From assembly GCA_029834535.1 (NCBI GenBank), contig JAQMWT010000048.1:16372-80371 (forward strand): DNA of 64,000 nt. The letters run 5' to 3'. Position numbers and translations under genes: made by a program. Below, piece after piece: positions 22,071 through 31,363 of this stretch. The stretch's first letter is position 1. Every line of letters starts with the position of its first letter. Below the pieces are notes generated by a model that saw only the letters and a list, made by a program, of their open reading frames with translations, did no database searches and was not told where the DNA came from. The stretch is from Chrysophaeum taylorii (Eukaryota; Sar; Pelagophyceae; Pelagomonadales; Pelagomonadaceae).

Positions 22071-22451
22071 ATGACAAGCTCTCCACCACCGCGTGGGTGG
22101 CTTCCTGGCCTTCGCGATATATCTGGCATTCTCGAACAGCGACTTCCCGCCGGAAGTTGTTGTGGCATCTTCCTCCTCGGGCTGCCGTCGCCGGCCTGCG
22201 CACCGCTGTCCGGGTGTGGCATTCTTGGCGACAACCAGGGGGTTCTCGACCCGTACGGCAACGTCTTGCTCACGGACAACAACTGCACCCGAGCTCGGTC
22301 CTGCGCGCACGACTCGGTGCTTTACGTGTTGAGTAGCCTCGTGCACGATGGGCACACGGTCGAGCCTTGGGGCTTGTTTTGGAATTGTGTCCCACCCCTC
22401 GCCCGGCGTGCTTTCCGTTCCTTCGAGTCCACGTCAAGGGTTGGTTCCTGA
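22071..22451 (+). CDS. Conserved unknown frame upstream of OPR-RAP gene, unit 1
   Basis: A 126-codon top-strand frame, divergent from the OPR-RAP gene. It contains LDPYGNVLLTDNNCTRARSC, then CAHDSVLYVLSSLVHDG, then VEPWGLFWNCVPPLARRAF. The segment is present in all three units. Units 2 and 3 carry a 4-nt insertion after the CAHDSVL codons (near 31015 and 42078) that breaks the frame, so only unit 1 reads through. NSCAxDSVLxxL-like peptides remind me of cysteine-protease-like segments attached to some Helitron-type proteins; that resemblance is from memory and weak. It may be an old transposon fragment rather than a host gene. Confidence 0.35.
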   Translation: MTSSPPPRGWLPGLRDISGILEQRLPAGSCCGIFLLGLPSPACAPLSGCGILGDNQGVLDPYGNVLLTDNNCTRARSCAHDSVLYVLSSLVHDGHTVEPWGLFWNCVPPLARRAFRSFESTSRVGS

Positions 22452-22686
22452 CATTTCTATCGCGGAGCCACCGGGAACGCCTACTCCGGACTGTCTCCGC
22501 CGAGGGCAAAACGATTTGCGCGTCGCGGTAACCGACCACTAACGTCGATCTCGGCACCCCGAGCCTGCGGGTCGACCCGGCAGCTTCGCCCGCCTGGCGG
22601 AGTTTGGACCCCGATTGCTGGGGTTTGTTGTTGTTGGCAATTACTTTCGCGGAGGGTAGTGATAATAAAGCGGAGGGTAGTGATAA

Positions 22687-25351
22687 TAAGATGCTCACGG
22701 ACACTTTACCCGTATCCGAGGCTTGTCCGTATCCGCTCGTCATCCACGTCCGAGTGTTAACCGCATCCGCTCGTGGCGGGGCTATCCGTATCCGCGACGT
22801 TGTCCGCATCCGCTCGGGTCCGCATCCGCGCGTTATCCGCATCCGCTCGTGGCGGGGCGCGTCCGCATCCGCGGCTTGTCCGCATCCGCTCGGGTCCGCA
22901 TCCGCGCGTTATCCGCAGCCGCTCGTGGCGGGGCGTGTCCTCATCCGCGGCTTGTCCGCATCTGCGGCGTGTCCGCATCATCAAGGGTAGAGCGAGAGGA
23001 CGCCCAGAGGAGGTGCGAGGACTACATGCGATCAAGTGTTTTCGGCGCCGGACTCTTCATCATCAACCTCTGTGTCGTACTCGAGATTGCGTGCTCACCA
23101 GTGGTGTTTGGCGTTTCTTTGAACAACGCCCAAAGCCGGTCGTAGTCGATGCCGCCGTCGAGTTTCTTCCAGATGGGGAAGTTATTTTTGATGTTTACGA
23201 AGGCCTTGACAGCCTGGGCCTGAGGCGAGAGCGAAGCGACGTTTTGCTCAGCTTCGTGACCTGAAGGCCGCTTCTCATGAGCTTCAGTGAACTGTGCGCA
23301 GCCCTTACTCTCAAACAGCTAGGTCGCCGTCGGGTATTCGTCGCGGATCATCGAGTTCGCATACATCTTTGTCATATCGAGACGCTTGCCGCGAAATCCG
23401 TCGTCGACAACGAATTGCTGGTATGTATCATGAGTCATCGCCCGGAACTTAGGCAGTTCGGTGAGCGTCGTTTTTCTGCCGCGTGGCGACTGGCTCATCC
23501 GCTGATTCACCGTCATCGACGAGGTCGAGAATATCGTCGTCGGAGTCGGAATCGGAGTTGGCAGTACGACGCTTCTTCTTATAGGGCAAAGGCTGCGTCG
23601 GTTCTGGCTGAAGCGAAGCGAGTCTCTCTGCTGCTTCCTCCCAAGCTGCCTCGAACGTGACAGTCGCGAACTTGGCTTGTGCCTGCGGCAGAATCTGGTT
23701 GAGCTTGAGCGTTGGATTCAACAGCATCAAATCATTACCGCTTACGCCGGCGCGCGGCGCAGGTGGCGCCGCTTCAGTTTTTCGACAAGCACCTAACGGA
23801 AGTATTGAATGGACTGGTCAACATCATCCCACGGAACATCGTATAATTTGCGATTCGGGCCAGTGCCGGCGTGCCGTCTTAGGACACGCAGCTCCCGTTT
23901 CTCGAGCGACTTGATGCAGCGATAAACGTACACTCGCTCCATGTCGGCCACTGGAACGTCGCCTTCAGTCTGGAGTGAGTTTCATGGGTGGCTGCATGGC
24001 CGCCTCGAGCTGCGAGTTGACGCTCCATTCGAAGTCAGTAAATGGCCAAGGAACCTTGCCGAAAGACGCGGAGTAAGAAGCTGACTCGACGGCTCTAGAC
24101 GGGGTGTCTGTATTGCTTCTGTATCAGAACCTAGGCTCTCACACTGGTCGCGCAACATGTCCTCGCGCAACATGTCCTCGATCTCTAGCGCGACATCATC
24201 CTTGTTGGCTTTCTTTGACGGACCTCGCCGGTGACAATCTGCGAGGTGGAGAACGGCGACTTGCCTTGGATAAATTCGTCGTAGATGGCCGGATAGTGTC
24301 CCTTGATAAACGCAGACATCCGTCCGGTGTTCGATGGCTCCTTGATTGAATCCTTTCTCTTGCAAGCCTGCCGAACCAGCGGCAGCTTGTTGCCGCCCGG
24401 TAGGATGCATCTCATTTGAAACGCGACGTTCTTCTCTGAAACGCCGTCGGTGGACATGCAGGCCAGGGGGCCGTTCGCCACTCCGAAGAACGGCATGACA
24501 ATTGAGTTGTAGCGAGACTGGCTAGCCACCTCATCATCGTCGGCATCAGAGACACCCCCTTCGTCCTCGGTAGTTCCATCAGTGGCATGCGATTCTCGAT
24601 AGGCGTTGACGAGGCTCAAGAGCCTTCACACGCTCATCGTTCTCTTTCTTCATCTTCTCGGACCGCGCCTTCATACTCACAAACGAATGAAATGGCCTCG
24701 GACTCCGGCATTCAACCCAGAACTCGCGCTCGCTGTCGTCGTGGACTTCGTACTCCGGACACGAGATCTTCACCGCCTCTTTCTGCACTCCGCTCGGAAA
24801 TTTGAGCTTTGGATGGTGCTCAACGACAAATGCCTGCCATTCTCTTCGACGTTCAGCAGTAGTCCACCCTCCCACCAGGTGCCAGGCATGCAAAATTGGT
24901 ACCCGACGTCCTTCGAAGAGTCTTCGAACACGACCTTCCTCTGCGCAGCACCTTCTGAACCCCTGCGCTCCCCTCCCAATGCTGATGTCATGACCGCTTC
25001 TTGCTCGCTGTGTCGCGAGACGAGGTTAAAGTTAAGGATTGAGTGGGGTTGGACCCATTGTTTCAAGCAGCAGAGACAAGGAGAGACGCGGCGCTCCCAC
25101 ACCGCAGGCGTCCGCATTTGCTGGGTGTCTGCATCCGCGAGGTGTCTGCATCCGCTGGCTGTCCGTGTCCGCTGGCTATCCGTGTCCGCTCGGTGTCCGC
25201 ATCCGCTGGGTGTCCGCATCCGCTGTTTCCGCAGGGTGTCCGTATCCGCAGGGTGTCCGCATCTGCAGGTCCCCTGGTCGCGGACACTTGCGGTCACGGT
25301 CCAAATCCGCGGGTCGGGTGCGGACACGATCCGCGTCCGTGAGCTTCTTTA
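22687..25351 (-). mobile_element. TIR transposon with 8-bp target duplication, copy 1 (2665 bp)
   Basis: The left end TAAGATGCTCACGGAC (22687-22702) and the inverted right end GTCCGTGAGCTTCTTTA (25335-25351) are terminal inverted repeats with one missing A and one mismatch. They are flanked by AGTGATAA (22679-22686) and AGTGACAA (25352-25359), an 8-bp duplication with one substitution. Unit 3 has the single uninterrupted site at 42417-42424. Both ends carry dense subterminal repeats of the GTCCGCATCCGC type (22700-22985 and 25105-25335). Known: 8-bp duplications and TAxxG-type termini fit the hAT superfamily, although P and Zisupton elements also give 8 bp. The encoded protein is not one I recognise. 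A 21-bp tandem duplication at the left edge (22650-22690) includes the first bases of the TIR. Confidence 0.8.
23022..24991 (-). pseudogene. Unrecognised protein of the TIR transposon, copy 1
   Basis: A chain of bottom-strand frames, from the 5' side: MTSALGGERRG with KVVFEDSSKDVGYQFCMPGT; AERRREWQAFVVEHHPKLKF and KISCPEYEVHDDSEREFW; NSIVMPFFGVANGPLACMST with SAFIKGHYPAIYDEFIQGKS; an acidic helix DDVALEIEDMLRED; WDDVDQSIQYFR; a basic-then-acidic stretch PYKKKRRTANSDSDSDDDIL; then FVNIKNNFPIWKKLDGGIDY with a stop at 23022. Each piece reads like real protein and recurs in copy 2, but the frame changes several times. Either introns are present or both copies inherited frameshifts. I see no BED finger, no DDE/D signature and no hAT dimerisation block, so transposase identity is unproven. 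The KKKRR-plus-acidic stretch suggests a nuclear protein. Confidence 0.5.
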
Positions 25352-25352
25352 A

Positions 25353-26410
25353 GTGACAACCTACATTTTTCTCCACCGTGTTGCCTGTCAAATTGGCATC
25401 AACACTAGGGTGCTCCTTCCATCGCCGCAGCCACGGCGGCTCAGTCTACCAGCGTCTTTCCATCACGGTGCACCGTGCCCATCTCCTCCTAGCGGGCCTC
25501 CAGTATGTCCAAGGCGGTGCAGCCACCCTCAGGCATTGCTCGCAGGCTTCAGGGAGCGCCAAGACGCTCACAGAAAGGCCAACGGCCCCTACGTCTCCCG
25601 GCCGCCGGGTCCCCGCACCGGCGCCCGGACGGTTAGGCTCGCGCTTGGCCGTCCCCTGTAATCGCCGGATTGCGTCAACGTCCTTCCTTCTACTCACCAT
25701 GCTGTTTTATTCAGCTCACGCTCCGCCCTCTTGAGTTTACTCCTCACCCACAAAAAAAGAATCATTCATGAACACATAAATCCAATCTCCGCCGCAGAGC
25801 CTTTGGCGGACGAGGCTGAGCTCACTGAACTTCGCCGGACAAGACCCTCGTACAATCGAGCAGCCGGACCGTGAGAGGTGTACATCCAAACCACTCCAAC
25901 TTGAGAGATCGATTATGATACTCCTTATGAACAGGAGTCATCAATAAGCGTTCAAAGGTGAGCGTTTGCTGATAAAAGCAGCTGAGATTGGCGGGGGTCC
26001 GAGCGGGAGGGAGGAAGAAAAGACGTGAGCCGCATTAGGATAAAGAGGGAGGGTAAGCCAAGCAGTTGCTCGACAAAACTTGACAAGGTCATAGTGGCGT
26101 TTGATTTTTGACTACGTGAAACTAGGGAAGCCAATTTCGTTTGGAAAAAATATCGGGAGTGCACTCTTTGGTCCACTCGGCAACACCATCCTTGGATTCG
26201 AGCGTCTCGAAATGATTACAGTATTTGTCATCAGGTGATCTCGAGATGATTACAGTATTTGTCATCAGGTGAATAAAAATGCAGAGTATCATCCTCGGCA
26301 ACATACGCCACTTAGTCTTCGAATTCTTGCGAAAAAGGGTGGGATCGGAGGAACCAAAACTGGTCTGCTGAAAAGACACCGTCCGAAGCTCGTCAAGAGA
26401 GGCGGGCAAC
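25353..26410. other. Unit 1 flank downstream of the transposon, no recognised gene
   Basis: Conserved with units 2 (33970-34747) and 3 (42418-43290) at the DNA level. Short frames are not preserved between units. A 35-bp tandem duplication (ATGATTACAGTATTTGTCAT core, about 26211-26270) occurs only in unit 1. Confidence 0.5.
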
Positions 26411-26417
26411 GGCCGAA

Positions 26418-26463
26418 ACTAACTAACTAACTAACTTCAGACCTCTCCCGAGCATGGGAGCCA
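26418..26463 (-). mobile_element. 46-bp SINE tail insertion in unit 1
   Basis: Flanked by perfect 7-bp repeats GGCCGAA (26411-26417 and 26464-26470). Units 2 and 3 have the uninterrupted GGCCGAAAGGT site (near 36400 and 43416). It holds only the hairpin and the (GTTA)n tail of the SINE, showing extreme 5' truncation and activity after unit duplication. Confidence 0.75.
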
Positions 26464-26888
26464 GGCCGAAAGGTGATGACAAACGGTCCGCGCCGTCGGG
26501 GCTTGTTTTGTGAGCTTCAGCAACGACGACCTGCGTATAGAACTTCAACGTCTCAATACCCAGTGTCCAAGCGGGAGGAGTTCGCCCTGAGCACTCGACG
26601 TGTGCGCCCATGGGGCTTCCTCGTGGTTACCGTCCGCACGCCAAAACCGTCCCTCCAGCCCCAAATGCCCTGCTGATCTGTAGCTTGGCCAGTAGAGATT
26701 GTAAGGCGCAGGAATGCCAGTCGTCCCGGCGAGGCCCAAGCGCCACTGGCAAGCTCCAGGGAGGAGGTCGCCGACCCCTAGGGCTAAATTTCATGCTGAG
26801 GGAGTGCTCTGTCGTGTCCTCGCGCGCCCCCCCCCTGGAAGCGGTCTTCTCCCAGCCATGGTCTCCTTGATGGTTTTAAGTTCGTCTT

Positions 26889-26954
26889 CCTGTGCTCCTG
26901 GCGGTCCAGCCTGGCTCCCATGCCCGGGAGAGGTCCGAAGTTAGTTAGTTAGTT
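26889..26954 (+). mobile_element. SINE 3'-end copy, unit 2
   Basis: Orthologous to 18521-18586: same truncated start, hairpin CTCCCATGCCCGGGAG and a GTTA tail, followed by (CTGT)n at 26976-26996. Confidence 0.6.
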
Positions 26955-27193
26955 GCGTGACCGACAACAAGATTATCTGTCTGTCTGTCTGTCTGTCAAT
27001 AAGCTCCGCCGGCAATATTACGACCACCAAGTCATAAGCAGCGTCGGTGCCGTATGCAAGGACAAACAAACGTCGAGGTCGTAAATCAAGAGCACGGGGA
27101 GTTCGTTCTAAGAGACCAGAAGCCTCGAAACCAGTCCCGTACCAAAGTCATGCTCGCGAGTGTGTACAAGTGCTGTTAAGCAACAGCGGGATG

Positions 27194-30100
27194 TTACGAA
27201 TGCGCTGTCGCGGACACTTGCAGCATAGCCCGGAGGTACGAGTCTTGTTCTTGCTCGCCGTAGAGGACGTTCCACTCAAAGAACGGAACGTGGGCAACGT
27301 TCCAGCCAAGCCGCCGCAACAGTCGAGACTTGAAGCGCGTAGCGCCGTTCTCAACCCTCGTTCTCTTCAGGTAGTGGTATGGCCCGTCGACTTCGACCGC
27401 GCGCTTCGTGTCGGGTTGAGCCATGTCGAGCGACAATCCCTCTTCGGTCACGTGCTCGAAGACGTGCGTCCAGCCAATTCGGTCGAGCGCGGTCGCAACG
27501 TCGCGCTGGAGTTGGGATGGTGATGGGTCCTGACGTTGATACGCTTCCTGGAGCATCTGCTGTTGTTTTGACAGCGGGAAGTTCCGGTGGAGGTCGGGCC
27601 ACTCGAGGTGAAAGTGCAGCGACGCAAGGTGGAGCTGCGACAGTTCACGATAATCGAGGGCATCGAGATGAGTGACGGCGATGGAGGCGAGTTCGGCAAA
27701 AAACTCAGAGTCTTTTTTCCAGTCGACACAGGCAAACGCCCAAGCCGTGTTGGCGAGCTCCTGCGGATTGAACTCGCCCAGCCGCAAAGAAATCGCGCCG
27801 GCGATCGCCGCGAAGAGCTGAGGTGCCTCGATGCCCGCCGTCGCAAAGGCCCAAGCCGTGTTGGAGAGCTCCTGCGAGTTGAACTCGCCCAGCCGCGAAG
27901 AAGCCGCGTCGGCGATCGCTGCGAAGAGCTGAGGTGCTTCGATCCCCGCCGTCGCGAAGGCCCACGTCGTGCTGGCGAGGCCCTGCGGATTAAACTCGCC
28001 CAGCCGCGAAGGAGTCACGTTGGCGATCGCCGCGAAGAGCTGAGGTGCCTCGATGCCCGCCGTCGCGAAGGCCCACGCCGTGTTGGCGAGGCCCTGCGGA
28101 TTAAACTCGCCCAGCCGCGAAGAAGCTGCGCCGGCGATCGCAGCGAAGAGCTGAGGTGCCTCGATGCCTGCCGTCGCGAAGGCCCACGCCGTGTTGGCGA
28201 GGTTCTGTGGATTGAACTCGCCCAGCCGCGAAGAAGCCGCGCCCGCGATCGCCGCGAAGAGCCGAGGTGCCTCGATGCCCGCCGTCGCGAAGGCCCACGC
28301 CGTATTGGCGAGGTTCTGTGGATTGAACTCGCCCAGCCTTGATGAAGCCACGCCCGCGATCGCCGCGAAAAGCTGAGGTGCCTCGATGCCCGTCGTCGCG
28401 AAGGCCCACGCCGTATTGGCGAGGTTCTGTGGATTGAACTCGCCCAGCCTCGATGAAACCACGCCCGCGATCGCCGCGAAAAGCTGAGGTGCCTCGATGC
28501 GCGCCGTCGCGAATGCCCATGCCGTGTTGGCGAGCTCCTGCGGATTGAACTCGCCGAGCCCCGTTGAAGCCGCACCAGCGATCGCCGCGAAGAGCTGAGG
28601 TGCCTCGATGCCCGCCGTCGCGAAGGCCCACGCCGTATTGGCGAGGTCCTGCGAGTTGAACTCGCCAAGCCGCCAAAGAGCCGCGCCGGCGATCGCCGCG
28701 AATAGCTGAGGTGCCTCGATGCGCGCCGTCGCGAATGCCCATGCCGTGTTGGCGAGCTTCTGCGGATTAAACTCGCCCAGCCGCGAAGAAGCCGCGCCGG
28801 CGATCGCCGCGAAGAGCTGAGGTGCCTCGATGCCCGCCGTCGCGAAGGCCCACGCCGTGTTGGCGAGGCTCTGCGGATTGAACTCGCCCAGCCGCGAAGC
28901 AGCCTCGTCGGCGATCGCCGCGAAGAGCTGAGGTGCCTCGATGCGCGCCGTCGCGAAGGCCCACGCCGTGTTGGCGAGGCTCTGCGGATTGAACTCGCCC
29001 AGCCGCGAAGCAGCCTCGTCGGCGATCGCCACGAAGAGCTGAGGTGCCTCGATGCCCGCCGTCGCGAAGGCCCACGCCGTATTGGCGAGGCCCTGCGGAT
29101 TAAACTCGCCCAGCCACGAGAGGACCGCGTCAGCGATTGCCGCGAAGAGCTGCGGTGCCTCGATGCCCGCATTCGCGAAGGCCCACACCATATTGGCCAG
29201 GTTCTGCGGATTGAACTCGCCCAGCCGCGAAGGAGTTGCATCGGCGATAGCCGCGAAGAGCTCGGGTGCCTCGATGCGCACCGTCGCGAAGGCCCACGCC
29301 GTATTGGACAGGTTCTGCGGATTGAACTCGCCCAGCCGCGAAGGAGCCGCGCCCGCGATCGCCGCGAAGAGCCGAGGTGCCTCGATACCCGTCGTCGCGA
29401 AGGCCCAAGCCGTAATGGCGAGGTTCTGTGGATTGAACTCGCCCAGCCGCGATGAAGCCGCGCCCGCGATCGCCGCGAAGAGCTCGGGTGCTTGGATGTT
29501 CGCCGTCGCAAAGGCCCACGCCGTGTTGGCAAGGTCCTGCGGATTAAACTCGCCAAGCCGAGATGAAGCAGTGCCGGCGATCGCCGCGAAGAGCTCGGGT
29601 GCGTCGATGCTCGCCGTTGCGAAAGCCCAGGCCGCGTTGGCGAGGTTCTGTGGATTGAACTCGCCCAGCCGCGATAAAGCCGCGCCCGCGATCGCCACGA
29701 AGAGCTGCGGTGCCTCGATGCCCGCCGTCGCGAAGGCCCAAGCCACGTTGGCGAGCTCCTGCGGGTTGAACTCGATAACACAGCGCCGACAAGCGTCTGC
29801 GAGGGCCATCACACGGCGATCGCGACGCACGTCGCGGTTTTGGCCTCCAAACTTGGCAACACGGTGCGCGGCAGTCGACAAGTTCCGAGCGCTAAATTTG
29901 TCGCCTTGAGCCGCGAAGAGTAAAAGTATCGTCTCGGGAGTCGCACTGCGGCCCGTCATCTGCTTTCCCCACTGTATTTGTTGCCATCGCGGTGCCTCGG
30001 CACTACTGGTGGCTCGCACGTGGCTCGTGTCGGCGCCGCGACGGTCGTAGTGGTCGCCGCGGCGCTGCATCTCACCCCCATGTCGCCTCGGTGACTCCGA

Positions 30101-30622
30101 ACAGCGTACGTCTCGACCGTCGCGCCGCCAGGTGTTGTTGTTCTGAGGGTCAGGCAGTCGTCGCCTTGGCGACCGGGAACGGTGCATGTCTCGACCGTCG
30201 CGCCGCCAGTTGTTGTTGTTCTGAGGGTCAGGCTGTCGTCGCCTTGGCGACCGAGAACGGTGCAAGTATCGACCGTCGCGCCGCCAGTTGTTGTTCGCGT
30301 GGTCATGGATTCGTCGAATCGGCGAACGGCCCCGGTGTCGATCGGCGCGCGGCTGGATGTCATTCCCTCGATCAGCATCATGATCGGCGTGCCGCCGCCC
30401 GTCTTGCCCTCGATCACCATTGTTGAGCCACCTTTCTTGGAGCTCGTAGGTTGACGGCGAGCGCCGCCAACGAGTTGATGGCGAGTCCCCTCCTCGAGGA
30501 CGGCTATCATCGATGCTCCACGGGCGCCAGTCGGCCACCTGTCGACGGCGCGGCCTTCGCTCGTCGACGGGCCACCCCCGATCCTCGTCGTTGCGCCTTC
30601 GTTTATTACGGTGCGCTTCCAT
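27194..30622 (-). CDS. OPR-RAP protein, unit 2 (1142 aa)
   Basis: One uninterrupted frame, paralogous to 18834-21932. The start is placed at MEAHRNK by homology; an in-frame ATG 12 codons upstream (30658) would also work. Residues 1-284: R/D/S-rich N-terminus with RSRSPRR and RRDGRD repeats. Residues 285-950: 18 full 37-residue repeats, then a degenerate one (AWAFACVDWKKDSEFFAELA). RAP domain at about 1038-1130, almost identical to unit 1. The repeats are more heterogeneous than in unit 1 and lack its 555-bp duplication. Residues 5, 17, 19-22 and 28-34 of the repeat vary most, while LANTAWAFAT and LFAAIA are nearly fixed, as expected if the variable positions contact RNA. Predicted role: RNA binding, probably organellar; target unknown. 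Transcribed away from the divergent segment at 30746-31146. Confidence 0.85.
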   Translation of the reverse strand: MEAHRNKRRRNDEDRGWPVDERRPRRRQVADWRPWSIDDSRPRGGDSPSTRWRRSPSTYELQERWLNNGDRGQDGRRHADHDADRGNDIQPRADRHRGRSPIRRIHDHANNNWRRDGRYLHRSRSPRRRQPDPQNNNNWRRDGRDMHRSRSPRRRLPDPQNNNTWRRDGRDVRCSESPRRHGGEMQRRGDHYDRRGADTSHVRATSSAEAPRWQQIQWGKQMTGRSATPETILLLFAAQGDKFSARNLSTAAHRVAKFGGQNRDVRRDRRVMALADACRRCVIEFNPQELANVAWAFATAGIEAPQLFVAIAGAALSRLGEFNPQNLANAAWAFATASIDAPELFAAIAGTASSRLGEFNPQDLANTAWAFATANIQAPELFAAIAGAASSRLGEFNPQNLAITAWAFATTGIEAPRLFAAIAGAAPSRLGEFNPQNLSNTAWAFATVRIEAPELFAAIADATPSRLGEFNPQNLANMVWAFANAGIEAPQLFAAIADAVLSWLGEFNPQGLANTAWAFATAGIEAPQLFVAIADEAASRLGEFNPQSLANTAWAFATARIEAPQLFAAIADEAASRLGEFNPQSLANTAWAFATAGIEAPQLFAAIAGAASSRLGEFNPQKLANTAWAFATARIEAPQLFAAIAGAALWRLGEFNSQDLANTAWAFATAGIEAPQLFAAIAGAASTGLGEFNPQELANTAWAFATARIEAPQLFAAIAGVVSSRLGEFNPQNLANTAWAFATTGIEAPQLFAAIAGVASSRLGEFNPQNLANTAWAFATAGIEAPRLFAAIAGAASSRLGEFNPQNLANTAWAFATAGIEAPQLFAAIAGAASSRLGEFNPQGLANTAWAFATAGIEAPQLFAAIANVTPSRLGEFNPQGLASTTWAFATAGIEAPQLFAAIADAASSRLGEFNSQELSNTAWAFATAGIEAPQLFAAIAGAISLRLGEFNPQELANTAWAFACVDWKKDSEFFAELASIAVTHLDALDYRELSQLHLASLHFHLEWPDLHRNFPLSKQQQMLQEAYQRQDPSPSQLQRDVATALDRIGWTHVFEHVTEEGLSLDMAQPDTKRAVEVDGPYHYLKRTRVENGATRFKSRLLRRLGWNVAHVPFFEWNVLYGEQEQDSYLRAMLQVSATAHS

Positions 30623-30745
30623 CGCGACCCCCCGCTGAGGTCCGTTTGAATAGGACAACGGTCACAGTTTCGGGGCATCAAAACTTTTAACCCTACTAAT
30701 CCTTAGCCGCAGCAATCCTGAAACCCTGTACGTCAAATTCTATTG

Positions 30746-31146
30746 ACAGTTTTGTGCGCCGACGGCAAGCTCTCCACCACCGCGTGGGTGGCTTCCTGGC
30801 CTTCGCGATATATCTGGCATTCTCGAACAGCGACTTCCCGCCGGAAGTCGTTGTGGCAACTTCCTCCTCGGGCTGCCGTCGCCGGCCTGCGCACCGCTGT
30901 CCGGGTGTGACATTCTCGGCGACAACCAGGGGGTTCTCGACCCGTACGGCAACGTCCTGCTCAAGGGCAACAACTGCACCCGAGCTCGGTCCTGTGCGCA
31001 CGACTCGGTGCTTTCTTTACGTGTTGAGTAGCCTCATGCACGAGGGGTACACGGTCGAGCCTTGGGGCTTGTTTTGGAATTATGTCCCACCCCTCGCCCG
31101 CCGTGCTTTCCGTTCCTTCGAGTCCACGTCAAGGGTTGGTTCCTGA
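30746..31146 (+). pseudogene. Conserved unknown frame, unit 2 copy (frame broken)
   Basis: Counterpart of 22071-22451, with NQGVLDPYGNVLLKGNNCTR, then CAHDSVL, then after a 4-nt insertion (about 31015) YVLSSLMHEGYTVEPWGLFW in another frame. Several amino-acid changes relative to unit 1 are non-conservative, so constraint looks weak. Confidence 0.3.
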
Positions 31147-31363
31147 CATTTCTATCGCGGAGCCACCGGGAACGCCTACTCCGGATTGTCTCCGCCGAGG
31201 GCAAAACGATCTGCGCGTCGCGGTAACCGACCACTAACGTCGATCTCGGCACCCCGAGCCTGGGGGTCGACCCGGCAGCTTCGCCCGCCTGGCGGAGTTT
31301 GGACCCCGATTGCTGGAGTTTGTTGTTGTTGTTGGCAATTACTTTCGCGGAGGGTAGTGACAA

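Noticed and set aside
23022-24991. Assigning the TIR-element protein to the hAT transposase family outright
   Set aside because: The 8-bp duplication and termini fit hAT, but no BED finger, catalytic block or dimerisation domain is visible in the reading frames. The family is left open.
28015-29781. Very long alternative open frames (up to 588 codons) over the OPR repeats, on both strands
   Set aside because: The repeat unit is 111 bp, a multiple of three, so any frame without a stop in one unit stays open across the array. These frames give Arg/Ser-rich low-complexity peptides, while the chosen frame alone gives OPR repeats and the RAP domain.
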